Below, piece by piece: positions 5,881-12,001 of a stretch of DNA of 12,001 nt. The stretch's first letter is position 1; every line of letters starts with the position of its first letter. The stretch is taken from positions 1 to 12,001 of the forward strand of contig JAIPDU010000026.1 in the NCBI GenBank assembly GCA_021737525.1, written 5' to 3'. The position numbers and the translations under genes are program-made. The notes under the pieces are model-generated. The model was not told the DNA's origin. It saw nothing but the letters and a program-made list of their open reading frames with translations, and searched no databases. The stretch comes from Desulfohalobiaceae bacterium. GTDB lineage: Bacteria > Desulfobacterota > Desulfovibrionia > Desulfovibrionales > Desulfothermaceae.

Positions 5881-5937
5881 TAGCCGCGCCGCAGAGTGGG
5901 AGGTCTCCTTGTCCGACAGGTGAAGACCGGGCTGAAG

Positions 5938-5971
5938 GGATAAACGGTGTTCGCGCATCGGATAAACAGTG
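5938..5971 (+). promoter_or_regulatory. Tandem 12-base repeat GGATAAAC-GTG upstream of the acyl-CoA dehydrogenase
   Basis: GGATAAACGGTG (5938-5949) and GGATAAACAGTG (5960-5971) match at 11 of 12 positions and start 22 bases apart, about two helical turns. They lie 35-68 bases before the dehydrogenase start codon. The arrangement looks like a tandem protein-binding site, but the protein is unknown. Confidence 0.4.
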
Positions 5972-6005
5972 CCGCTCTCCACAGGAATCCCCGCAAGGAG
6001 GAGCC

Positions 6006-7154
6006 ATGGATTTCGACCTGAACAAAGAGCAGGAGATGATTCGCAAGGAGGTGCGTAAGTTCGCCAGAAAGGAGATAGCTCCCGTAGCCGCGGAACTGGA
6101 TCAGCGGGAAGAGTTCTCCCCGGAGCTTACCCGGAAGATGGGGGAAATCGGGCTCTTCGGCATGATTGTCCCCGACCGCTACGAGGGGCAGGAAATGGAT
6201 TATCTGGCCTATATTCTGGCGGTGGAGGAGCTGGCCCGTGTGGACGGCTCCCAGGCCGCCACCGTTGCCGCGGGCAATTCCCTGGGCATCGGTCCCATTT
6301 ACTACTTCGGCACGGAGGAACAGAAGAAGCGCTATCTGCCCAAGCTTTGCCGCGGCGAGGCCCTGTGGGGATTCGGCCTGACCGAGCCGGGAGCGGGATC
6401 GGACGCCGGAGGGAGCCGGACCACCGCGGTCAAGGACGGAGGGGAATGGGTCATCAACGGATCCAAGATCTTTATCACCAACGCGGCCTGCGAGATGACC
6501 CTGGGGGTGACCGTCCAGGCGGTTACGGGCACCAGGGAAAGCGGCAAGCCGGAGTATACCTGTTTTCTGGTGGAGCAGGGCACTAAAGGGTTCCAGGCCA
6601 CGCCCATGCACGGTAAGATGATGTGGCGGGCCTCCAATACCGCCGAGCTCTACCTGGACGATGTCCGGGTCCCCGAAGAGAACGTCCTGGGCAGGCAGGG
6701 GGACGGATTCCACCAGATGCTGCAGACCCTGGACGGAGGGCGGCTTTCCATAGCCGCCATGGGGCTCGGCGGATCCCAGGGGGCGTACGAAAAGGCCCTT
6801 AGCTACGCCAAAAGCCGGGTGCAATTCGGACAGCCCATTTCCAAGTTCCAGGCGGTGGGCTTCAAGCTGGCGGACAGCGCCATGGAGATCGAATTGGCCC
6901 GCAATCTCCTGTACAAGGCCTGCTGGTTGCGCGACAACGATCGTCCCTTCGCCAAGGAGGCGGCGATGGCCAAGCTCTATTGCTCCGAAGCCATGAACCG
7001 CATCGTGGACAGGGCCGTGCAGGTCCACGGCGGATACGGGCTGATGCAGGACTATGGTGTGGAGCGGTTCTACAGGGATCAGAAGCTCTTGGAAATCGGG
7101 GAGGGGACCTCCGAGGTGCAGCGGATCGTGATCTCCCGCTATATCGGGTGCTGA
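6006..7154 (+). CDS. Acyl-CoA dehydrogenase (probable isovaleryl-/short-branched-chain type)
   Basis: 382 residues, typical for the soluble FAD family that oxidises acyl-CoA to 2-enoyl-CoA and passes electrons to electron-transfer flavoprotein. Signature blocks: WGFGLTEPGAGSD (121-133), the FAD-contact region INGSKIFITNA (150-160), RVQFGQPISKFQ (271-282) and VQVHGGYGLMQDY (338-350). The C-terminal block LLEIGEGTSEVQR places Glu366 at the catalytic-base position used by short- and medium-chain enzymes. Classical isovaleryl-CoA dehydrogenase has Ala/Gly there and a base in an earlier LERL motif; here that motif is LDGGRL (242-247) with no Glu. The neighbours argue for isovaleryl-CoA, the active-site layout for a butyryl-type or other short-chain substrate. 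Start supported by AAGGAGG 4 bases upstream. No etfAB gene is in the window. Confidence 0.9.
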   Translation: MDFDLNKEQEMIRKEVRKFARKEIAPVAAELDQREEFSPELTRKMGEIGLFGMIVPDRYEGQEMDYLAYILAVEELARVDGSQAATVAAGNSLGIGPIYYFGTEEQKKRYLPKLCRGEALWGFGLTEPGAGSDAGGSRTTAVKDGGEWVINGSKIFITNAACEMTLGVTVQAVTGTRESGKPEYTCFLVEQGTKGFQATPMHGKMMWRASNTAELYLDDVRVPEENVLGRQGDGFHQMLQTLDGGRLSIAAMGLGGSQGAYEKALSYAKSRVQFGQPISKFQAVGFKLADSAMEIELARNLLYKACWLRDNDRPFAKEAAMAKLYCSEAMNRIVDRAVQVHGGYGLMQDYGVERFYRDQKLLEIGEGTSEVQRIVISRYIGC

Positions 7155-7209
7155 CCCTTCGGAGGGCCTTTCGCCAGCTCGCTCGGGGATGGAAATGAGC
7201 TCCGGAAAA

Positions 7210-7227
7210 GCCGGTGGATTGACCGGC
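7210..7227 (+). repeat. Small hairpin just before the hydratase ribosome binding site
   Basis: GCCGGT (7210-7215) and ACCGGC (7222-7227) form a 6-bp stem with a 6-base loop immediately ahead of the GGGAGG that serves the next gene. It leaves the Shine-Dalgarno free. Role unknown; it could stabilise the 5' side of the message. Confidence 0.3.
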
Positions 7228-7239
7228 GGGAGGCAGGGG

Positions 7240-8025
7240 ATGATGAATCAAGACGCGCTTGTGGTGGAAGAACGGGACCAGGTCTGTCAGATGACCCTGA
7301 ACCGGCCCGAGGCGATGAACGCCCTGAACATGGATCTGTTGCTCGCCCTGCAGGAGCAGGTTCATGCCCTGCGTAAGCGCAGGGACATCAGGGTCCTGAT
7401 CATCACCGGAGCAGGGGAGAAGGCGTTCTGTGCCGGGGCCGATCTGAAGGAGCGGGCCGGGATGAGTCAGGAGCAGGTCAAGGAGTACATCCACACCATC
7501 CGCAATCTGTTCAGCGCGGTGGAGGACTTGAACAAGCCGGTGATCGCCGCGGTCAACGGCGTGGCCCTGGGGGGAGGCACGGAGCTGGCCCTGGCCTGCG
7601 ATATCCGCTTTGCCGCGGAAACGGCGACCATGGGCCTGACTGAAACCAAGCTGGCCATCATTCCCGGAGCGGGCGGAACCCAGCGCCTGCCGCGCATTGT
7701 GGGCCGGAGCCGGGCCAAGGAGATGATCCTCACCGGTCGCCGCGTCGAGGCCGCGGAAGCGGAACGGATCGGGCTGGTGACCGAGGTGTGTTCCCCGGAG
7801 GAACTGATCCCCAGGTGCCGGAAAACCGCCGGGGCCATCGCCGAGAACGGCCCCGTGGCGGTGGAGCAGGCCAAGTTCGCCATCAACAAGGGGATGGAGA
7901 CGGATATGGCCACGGGCCTGGCCATCGAGTCGGCTTCCTACTGGGTCACCATCCCCACCGAGGATCGTTTGGAGGGATTGCGGGCCTTCAAGGAGAAGCG
8001 AAAGCCCCGCTATACAGGCCGGTGA
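7240..8025 (+). CDS. liuC: 3-Methylglutaconyl-CoA hydratase (enoyl-CoA hydratase/crotonase family)
   Basis: 261 residues from the ATG at 7240, which has GGGAGG 6 bases upstream; a frame opening at 7189 lacks such a site. Crotonase-fold features: AFCAGADL (62-69) and NGVALGGGTELALACD (106-121) form the oxyanion hole, with catalytic Glu115, and Glu135 in GLTETKLAIIPGAGGTQRLP is the second acid. Both glutamates are present, so hydration is expected. The stretch ETKLAIIPGAGGTQRLP and the C-terminal TIPTEDRLEGLRAFKEKR...PRY are close to the human AUH methylglutaconyl-CoA hydratase, which points to conversion of 3-methylglutaconyl-CoA to HMG-CoA. It lies 85 bases after the dehydrogenase and 339 bases before the carboxyltransferase. 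A broader-specificity short-chain hydratase is the main alternative. Confidence 0.9.
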   Translation: MMNQDALVVEERDQVCQMTLNRPEAMNALNMDLLLALQEQVHALRKRRDIRVLIITGAGEKAFCAGADLKERAGMSQEQVKEYIHTIRNLFSAVEDLNKPVIAAVNGVALGGGTELALACDIRFAAETATMGLTETKLAIIPGAGGTQRLPRIVGRSRAKEMILTGRRVEAAEAERIGLVTEVCSPEELIPRCRKTAGAIAENGPVAVEQAKFAINKGMETDMATGLAIESASYWVTIPTEDRLEGLRAFKEKRKPRYTGR

Positions 8026-8032
8026 CCCTCAT

Positions 8033-8050
8033 GCCTGCGTAGACGCAGGC
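8033..8050. repeat. Perfect 18-base palindrome after the hydratase stop
   Basis: GCCTGCGTAGACGCAGGC is perfectly self-complementary (8-bp arms around AG), beginning 8 bases after the hydratase stop codon. No T-run follows directly, so it is an mRNA-end hairpin or part of the adjacent repeat element and not a classical terminator. Confidence 0.55.
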
Positions 8051-8074
8051 ACAACCAAGCATGAAAATGTGTAG

Positions 8075-8300
8075 AGCGAAGGCAGGCGGGGCGCTTGAGC
8101 GCCGGTTTCATCCCGGGCTTCATATGACGGGGCTAGCAGCACCTGCCCGAATCCAGGACAACCAAGCCTGTTCGAGGCAGGATTCTCGTTTGAGCTTTGG
8201 GTGGTCCATTTCACCAATACTCCTGTTTATTGCGGTATGAACAAAGTGATGGTGCTATATGAAGCCCAGCCCAAGCGGCCCCGCCTGCCTTCGCTTTTTT
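8075..8300. repeat. Long imperfect inverted repeat with a following T-run (possible MITE-like element or large terminator)
   Basis: AGCGAAGGCAGGCGGGGC (8075-8092) is the exact inverse complement of GCCCCGCCTGCCTTCGCT (8278-8295). Inward from these ends the match resumes: GCTTG against CAAGC, GGGCTTCATAT (8115-8125) against ATATGAAGCCC (8257-8267), and AGCACC (8138-8143) against GGTGCT (8251-8256). The left arm carries two extra segments, one of which forms its own perfect hairpin GGCGCT-TG-AGCGCC (8090-8103). T6 follows the right arm (8295-8300). The whole could be a non-autonomous repeat element, a structured RNA, or a long-range terminator. No transposase or known RNA family is recognised. 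Confidence 0.6.
8230..8261 (+). promoter_or_regulatory. Weak extended -10 promoter candidate ahead of the carboxyltransferase gene
   Basis: TGCTATATG (8253-8261) resembles an extended -10 (TGnTATAAT), and TTGCGG (8230-8235) lies about 20 bases upstream as a poor -35. It would give the carboxyltransferase and downstream genes their own promoter beyond the repeat element. Support is limited to these hexamers. Confidence 0.2.
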
Positions 8301-8364
8301 GTTGTATTTCAAAAAGTTGGGCCCGTTCTCATACAAAAAAAATCGCAGCAGCATCGAGGTGGCC

Positions 8365-9963
8365 ATGACCGAGCGCAGCTCCACGACCCAAGTCGACTGG
8401 GAGGCCGAAGAGAGGAAGCTGGACGATCTTCTGGAACACGCCTTCTGGCCCGGCGGCCAGAAGGCTATCGACCGGCTGCGGAAGCAGGGCAAGCGTCCGG
8501 TGCGGGAACTGATCGAGCGCCTGATCGATGAGGGGACCCAGTTCTACGAATTCAGCCGCATCGCCGGATTCGGGATGAACTACCCGGACACCGAGGATGT
8601 CCCCTGTGCCGGGATCGTGACCGGAATGGGCAAGATCCACGGGAACTGGACCGTGATCCTGGCCAATGACAGCCGGGTCAAGGCAGGGGCCTATTTCCCC
8701 ATCACCCTGAAGAAGCACCTCCGGGCCCAGGCCATCGCGGAGCAATGCGGCCTGAACTGCGTCTATATCGCGGACTCCGCCGGGGCCTATCTGCCCATGC
8801 AGGCGGAGGTCTTCCCCGACGACCAGCACTTCGGCTCGCTCTTCTACAACATGGCCCGTATGTCCGCCAAGGGAATGAAGCAGGTCACCATGAGCACTGG
8901 GGGCAACACCGCAGGCGGGGCCTATATCGTGTTCATGGCCTGCCAGGCGGTGATGGTGGACAAGCTGGCCTATTCCTTTCTGGGCGGGCCGCCCCTGGTT
9001 AAGATGGCCACAGGCGAGGACATCACCGCGGAGGAGCTGGGGGGCGCGGACGTGCATACTCGCATCTCCGGAGGGGCGGATTCCTTTGCGGCAACGCAGG
9101 AGGATGGCATCGACAAGATCCGGGAAATCCTCTCCCTGGAGCCGCCCCAGACGCTGCAGATCCGCCGCTATCCGGAAAAGCCGCCCCAGGTTCCCGCGGA
9201 GAGCATCTACGACAACCTTCCGGCGGTGAATCACGGACTGGACGCGCGCGCCTTCCTGCGCACCATCGGGGATGAGAGCGAGTTCATCGAGTACAAGCGC
9301 CGCTACGCCCCGGGCAAAGGGGATAATATTGTCACCGGCAGGATTAGGCTCAAGGGGATCCCGGTCGGGGTGGTGGCCTCGAACAAGGTGGGCATCATCT
9401 TCACCGAGGCGGCGGAGAAGGCAACGGAATGGATCGTCCGCTGCAGCCAGGAGAAGATCCCGCTCCTCTTCGTGCAGAACTCGCCCGGGTACATGGTCGG
9501 GTCCGACTCGGAGCACATGGGCATCGGCAAGTTCGGGGCCAACATGGTCCGCGCCGTGGCCTGCGCCCAGGTGCCCCGCATCCAGCTGGTCATCGGCCCG
9601 GATCACGGAGCGGCCAACTACGGCATGTGCGGCCGGGCCTACAGGCCCCATTTCCTCTTTTCCACCATGCGTTCCCGGACCTCGGTCATGAGCGGACGCA
9701 GCGCCGCAGGGGTCATGCTCTCCATCGAGAAGCGAAAGCGCGAGTCCCAGGGCAATCCCATGAGCAGGGAGGAGGAGCAGGAGTTCCAGAACCGGATGAT
9801 CCAGAAGTACGACGGGGAGGCCCATCCCTTCTTCTGCTCCGCAAGGCTGTTCAACGATCGCGTGCTCAAGTTCTCCGAGATCCGGGACTGGCTGGCCACC
9901 GCCTTCGAGGTGAGCCTGCTGCAGCCCATAGGCGAGCCCGGTTTCGGGAATTTCCGGTTCTAG
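8365..9963 (+). CDS. mccB: Acyl-CoA carboxylase carboxyltransferase, 3-methylcrotonyl-CoA carboxylase beta type
   Basis: 532 residues from the ATG at 8365 (GAGGT, 4-base spacer), about the usual length; a TTG at 8299 would add 22 unlikely residues. The beta subunit moves CO2 from carboxybiotin to 3-methylcrotonyl-CoA, giving 3-methylglutaconyl-CoA. The N-terminal half has TLKKHLRAQAIAEQ (114-127), DSAGAYLPMQAEVFPDD (137-153), the oxyanion-hole loop GNTAGGAY (180-187) and FLGGPPLVKMATGE (205-218). The C-terminal half has QNSPGYMVG (371-379), GAANYGMCGRAY (415-426) and the FGNFRF terminus, which match MCC beta and not glutaconyl-CoA decarboxylase. Some positions diverge from typical MCC (MSTGGNTAGGAY in place of MGSCTAGGAY). 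No biotin carboxylase/carrier subunit is in the window. Geranyl-CoA or another branched enoyl-CoA is a possible alternative substrate. Confidence 0.87.
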   Translation: MTERSSTTQVDWEAEERKLDDLLEHAFWPGGQKAIDRLRKQGKRPVRELIERLIDEGTQFYEFSRIAGFGMNYPDTEDVPCAGIVTGMGKIHGNWTVILANDSRVKAGAYFPITLKKHLRAQAIAEQCGLNCVYIADSAGAYLPMQAEVFPDDQHFGSLFYNMARMSAKGMKQVTMSTGGNTAGGAYIVFMACQAVMVDKLAYSFLGGPPLVKMATGEDITAEELGGADVHTRISGGADSFAATQEDGIDKIREILSLEPPQTLQIRRYPEKPPQVPAESIYDNLPAVNHGLDARAFLRTIGDESEFIEYKRRYAPGKGDNIVTGRIRLKGIPVGVVASNKVGIIFTEAAEKATEWIVRCSQEKIPLLFVQNSPGYMVGSDSEHMGIGKFGANMVRAVACAQVPRIQLVIGPDHGAANYGMCGRAYRPHFLFSTMRSRTSVMSGRSAAGVMLSIEKRKRESQGNPMSREEEQEFQNRMIQKYDGEAHPFFCSARLFNDRVLKFSEIRDWLATAFEVSLLQPIGEPGFGNFRF

Positions 9964-9994
9964 AGAAGGCTCTGGGCATGGGTGAAGGCCGATA

Positions 9995-10052
9995 GTCTGT
10001 CTGGAGACAGGCGACAGCTTGTCGGGATATAGTTTCGAGCAAGTGGACAGAC
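9995..10052. repeat. Cluster of small inverted repeats before the second HMGL-like gene
   Basis: Two adjacent hairpins, CTGTCT-GG-AGACAG (9997-10010) and CGACA-GCT-TGTCG (10012-10024), lie 30-60 bases after the carboxyltransferase stop. GTCTGTC (9995-10001) can instead pair with GACAGAC (10046-10052). No T-run follows on the coding strand, so termination is not implied; mRNA stability or processing is possible. Confidence 0.35.
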
Positions 10053-10090
10053 AGTAAAAACGGAATCGACATGAGCCAAGGAGAACCGAT

Positions 10091-11257
10091 ATGAGCGAAC
10101 ACGATCTGTGGACTATCTTCCCCCGCATGCCACGCAAGGTGACCATCGGGGACATCACCGTCCGCGACGGGTTCCAGCACGAGGAGAAGTTCATCTCCAC
10201 CGAGGCCAAGAAGTACTATGCGGAAAACCTCATCTTCGCCGGATGCCGCTCCATCGAGGTGACCAACCTGGGCAGCCCCTATATCGTGCCCCAGTTCAGC
10301 GACGCGGAGGAGGTGATGGCCTACCTGCGCAGCGAGCGCTTCCAAAAGCGCTGCGCCAAGAGGGGGGTGGACCCGGAGCAGGTCTGCCTCACCTGCGTCA
10401 CCATCCGCGAGCCGGCGGTGGACCGGGCCATCGAGCTCAAGGAGCGGGGCATCGGTCCGGACCGGGTGCTCATGATGGTCTCCACCGAGGAGGAGCACCA
10501 CTTTGCCAATTCGGGGACCACTTTGCCCGAATACTGGGAGGAGGCGGAGCGCTGCATCAAGAAGTGCGATGATGCCGGGATCAAGATGTGCGGCACGGTG
10601 AGCACCATCTGGGGCAGTCCCATTACCGGGGCCACCGAGCTCAGGGACGCGGTGGAGTTCACCAAGCGCTGGCTGGAGCTCGGGGCCCACGACGTGGAGC
10701 ACGCGGACCACGACGGCAGCGCATCGGCCCCGGAGGTCTATCGCTACTTTTCCATGATCCTGGACGAAATCCCGGATACGGAGCGCCACATCGCCCATTT
10801 CCACGAAACGAGGCGCATGGCGCCTGCCTCCGTCCTGGCCGCCCTGCAGGCCGGAATCACCAACTACGAGGCGACCATGGGCGGCTTGGGGGGCCAGCCG
10901 GCCAATTTCCTCGACGACCGTCCGGTTCCGGGTACAGGGGAGTACTACTATAGCGATCCGCGGTTTGTGGGGCTCCTCTGCCTGGAGGATCTTCTGGTCC
11001 AGGTGGACGAGATGGGCATCGAGCACGGCTACGACGTGGACCGTATCCTCAGGCTGGGTCAGCTTTTGGAGAAGACAGTGGGCCGGAAGCTCCGCTCAGA
11101 GGCCGTGGTCCACGGCCGCAAGGAGACACGGGGCCATCCAGAGTTCGCCCGTCCCGGGTTGAAGGGCAAGAAGGAAAAGCGCGGCGAAAGCCCGGCGCAA
11201 AAGATCCCGGCCCATTGGAAGGATCAGGCGGAGGTGCCGGACTGGGCCAAGGGGTAG
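10091..11257 (+). CDS. HMGL-like (DRE-TIM) protein lacking the lyase cysteine; function unknown
   Basis: 388 residues; start supported by AAGGAG 7 bases upstream. The N-terminal 330 residues form an HMGL-like/pyruvate-carboxyltransferase-family TIM barrel: ITVRDGFQ (22-29, with Arg25 and metal ligand Asp26), EVTNLGSPYIVPQFSDAEE (56-74), HFHETRR (236-242, with metal ligands His236 and His238) and MGGLGGQPANF (263-273). True HMG-CoA lyases have catalytic Cys in GGCP and a ligand Asn shortly after; here they are Gln269 and an unrelated stretch. The metal site is partly kept but lyase chemistry as known is not expected. It has no carbamylated-lysine motif of transcarboxylase 5S or pyruvate carboxylase. 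The C-terminal 55 residues are rich in Lys/Arg. Position after the carboxyltransferase suggests a role in the same pathway. Confidence 0.8.
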   Translation: MSEHDLWTIFPRMPRKVTIGDITVRDGFQHEEKFISTEAKKYYAENLIFAGCRSIEVTNLGSPYIVPQFSDAEEVMAYLRSERFQKRCAKRGVDPEQVCLTCVTIREPAVDRAIELKERGIGPDRVLMMVSTEEEHHFANSGTTLPEYWEEAERCIKKCDDAGIKMCGTVSTIWGSPITGATELRDAVEFTKRWLELGAHDVEHADHDGSASAPEVYRYFSMILDEIPDTERHIAHFHETRRMAPASVLAALQAGITNYEATMGGLGGQPANFLDDRPVPGTGEYYYSDPRFVGLLCLEDLLVQVDEMGIEHGYDVDRILRLGQLLEKTVGRKLRSEAVVHGRKETRGHPEFARPGLKGKKEKRGESPAQKIPAHWKDQAEVPDWAKG

Positions 11258-11309
11258 GCCGAGTCTTTCGGAGCCGCGTGCGGGGGCTATGGGAAATCAA
11301 GGAGTGCTT

Positions 11310-11960
11310 ATGCAGGGGAAGGATAAAACGCCCTATGTGAACGTGGATTATTTCGAGGATCTGACAGGGGACATTGAGGAGTCCCCGGAACAGGAGCTCC
11401 AGGAGGTGGGAAGCCGAATGCGGCAGCTCCGCAGGGACAAGGGGCTTTCCCTCCAGGAGCTCTCCCGTCTCGCAGGCATCGATACGAAGACCCTGTCCCG
11501 CATCGAGGAGGGCGAGCTTCAGCCGCAGCTGGGCACTGTCCTCAAGCTGTCCAAATCCCTGGAGGGTGATCTGGGAACCCTGATCTCCGGCCAGGGGGAC
11601 AAGCCCTATGCGATAACGCGCAAGTCGGAGCGCAAAAGGGTGATCCGTTCCAACAGGGCGGAGAGCAAACAGGCCCAGGACGCGTACAAGAGTCTGGCCC
11701 CGGAGGTGCAGGGCAGGCACATGGAGCCCCTGATGGTCAGGTTGAGGCCCGATCCGGAAGAGGAACCCTCGGTTCACCAGGGCGAGGAATTCATTTTCGT
11801 CCTGGAGGGAACCGTCCTGCTCAAGATGGGGCAGGAGCGCTTCGAGCTGGAGCCGGGGGACAGCGCCTACTATCAGTCCTCGCAGCCCCATCACGTGGCC
11901 GCGGCCAATGATTCGGCCACGATCCTGGCAGTGATCTACGAAGCGAAAAGGGAGGCCTGA
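11310..11960 (+). CDS. XRE-family transcriptional regulator with C-terminal cupin sensor domain
   Basis: 216 residues from the ATG at 11310, chosen for AAGGAG 5 bases upstream; an ATG at 11289 would add seven residues with a weaker site. A helix-turn-helix (about residues 33-92: GSRMRQLRRDKGLSLQELSR, then LAGIDTKTLSRIEEGELQP) is followed by a charged linker and a cupin domain (about 139-210). The cupin shows HQGEEFIFVLEGTV (156-169) and LEPGDSAYYQSSQPHH (180-195), the usual ligand-binding signature of this regulator class. Such proteins typically sense a small metabolite and control adjacent genes. It sits 52 bases after the HMGL-like gene and only 2 bases before the next gene, so it is co-transcribed and may autoregulate the cluster. 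The ligand is not known. Confidence 0.9.
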   Translation: MQGKDKTPYVNVDYFEDLTGDIEESPEQELQEVGSRMRQLRRDKGLSLQELSRLAGIDTKTLSRIEEGELQPQLGTVLKLSKSLEGDLGTLISGQGDKPYAITRKSERKRVIRSNRAESKQAQDAYKSLAPEVQGRHMEPLMVRLRPDPEEEPSVHQGEEFIFVLEGTVLLKMGQERFELEPGDSAYYQSSQPHHVAAANDSATILAVIYEAKREA

Positions 11961-11962
11961 TC

Positions 11963-12001
11963 ATGTCCCGGATGCTTTGGCAGCCATCCCAGGAGCGGAT
12001 C
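11963..12001 (+). CDS. Probable acetoacetyl-CoA synthetase (first 13 codons only)
   Basis: The last 39 bases open a frame from ATG 11963 reading MSRMLWQPSQERI, with GGAGG 7 bases upstream inside the end of the regulator gene. The LW-PS-ERI pattern is how acetoacetate-CoA ligases commonly begin (for example LWTPSPERI). That enzyme would reactivate the acetoacetate released by HMG-CoA lyase with ATP and CoA, which fits the cluster. Thirteen residues are too few for certainty; another AMP-forming acyl-CoA synthetase remains possible. Confidence 0.6.
   Translation, partial: MSRMLWQPSQERI

Larger units (their letters stand above)
8026..8364. other. 339-base non-coding gap carrying repeat structure
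   Basis: No plausible gene is seen on either strand. From left to right it holds a perfect 18-base palindrome (8033-8050), a 10-base direct repeat ACAACCAAGC (8051-8060 and 8158-8167), a long imperfect inverted repeat (8075-8143 with 8251-8295), T6 just after the right arm (8295-8300), and an AT-rich run up to the carboxyltransferase start. The right half (8170-8350) is visibly poorer in GC than the genes. It interrupts an otherwise co-directional catabolic cluster, so it probably marks an insertion or a transcript boundary. Confidence 0.75.

Noticed and set aside
5721..7028. 435-codon open frame on the minus strand opposite the acyl-CoA dehydrogenase
   Set aside because: Antisense shadow of a well-conserved gene; no domains recognised.
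8273..8301. Simple intrinsic terminator AAGCG...CGCTT followed by T6
   Set aside because: The local stem is only 5 bp with a 14-base loop. The long-range pairing with 8075-8092 explains the sequence better, so it was recorded as part of the larger element.
8365..9963. Carboxyltransferase as glutaconyl-CoA decarboxylase alpha subunit
   Set aside because: The AAxxYGMCGRAY-type block, the SAR-containing tail and the FGNFRF terminus match MCC beta, and glutaconyl-CoA decarboxylase lacks these. Neighbouring methylglutaconyl-CoA hydratase and HMG-CoA lyase also favour MCC.
8329..10209. 626-codon open frame on the minus strand opposite the carboxyltransferase gene
   Set aside because: Antisense to a clear carboxyltransferase; low-complexity His/Gly/Leu-rich translation with no family signature.
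10091..11257. Second HMGL-like protein as a transcarboxylase 5S or pyruvate carboxylase carboxyltransferase
   Set aside because: GGQP resembles the SQP of those enzymes, but the carbamylated-lysine IKDMAG-type motif is missing (VEHADHDGSA instead), so biotin-dependent carboxyl transfer is unlikely.
1..12001. CRISPR arrays, tRNA/rRNA genes, insertion sequences with transposase
   Set aside because: No regularly spaced repeats, no tRNA or rRNA-like segments and no transposase or integrase frames were seen on either strand.

Overview
The window shows two divergently transcribed operons of a GC-rich bacterium, separated by a 540-base intergenic region near its left third. The gene order rnfC-D-G-E-A-B, together with an anaerobic-style acyl-CoA catabolic cluster, suggests a Desulfobacterota (former deltaproteobacterial) anaerobe such as a sulfate reducer. 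This placement is inferred from gene content, not from a marker gene.

Left part (1-4410, minus strand): an Rnf ion-translocating electron-transport operon. rnfC, rnfD, rnfG, rnfE and rnfA are complete, and rnfB is cut by the window edge after its first three cluster cysteines. The genes are packed closely (rnfC and rnfD overlap by ATGA). Two subunits are atypical. RnfC keeps both [4Fe-4S] motifs but has lost the glycine-rich FMN/NADH loop and the ECEP-type motif. RnfD has alanine where the covalent-FMN threonine is expected.

Middle (4411-4950): the divergent control region. It contains a 17-base perfect palindrome that is part of an A-B-A' set of competing arms, a 10-base direct repeat with a 20-base period, a hairpin, and promoter-like hexamers on both strands.

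Right part (4951-12001, plus strand): a leucine/isovalerate-type degradation cluster. It encodes HMG-CoA lyase, an acyl-CoA dehydrogenase, a close methylglutaconyl-CoA hydratase (AUH/LiuC type), a 3-methylcrotonyl-CoA carboxylase beta-type carboxyltransferase, a second divergent HMGL-like protein lacking the lyase's catalytic cysteine, an XRE-cupin regulator, and the first 13 codons of a probable acetoacetyl-CoA synthetase. The order of reactions would be isovaleryl-CoA to 3-methylcrotonyl-CoA, 3-methylglutaconyl-CoA, HMG-CoA, then acetyl-CoA plus acetoacetate, which the synthetase reactivates. No biotin carboxylase/biotin carrier subunit is in the window. A 339-base non-coding gap (8026-8364) between hydratase and carboxyltransferase holds a perfect 18-base palindrome and a long imperfect inverted repeat that looks like a dispersed repeat or a large structured RNA/terminator.

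The pairing suggests that low-potential electrons from, or needed for, branched-chain acid oxidation are balanced through Rnf. That link is inferred from the divergent arrangement only.
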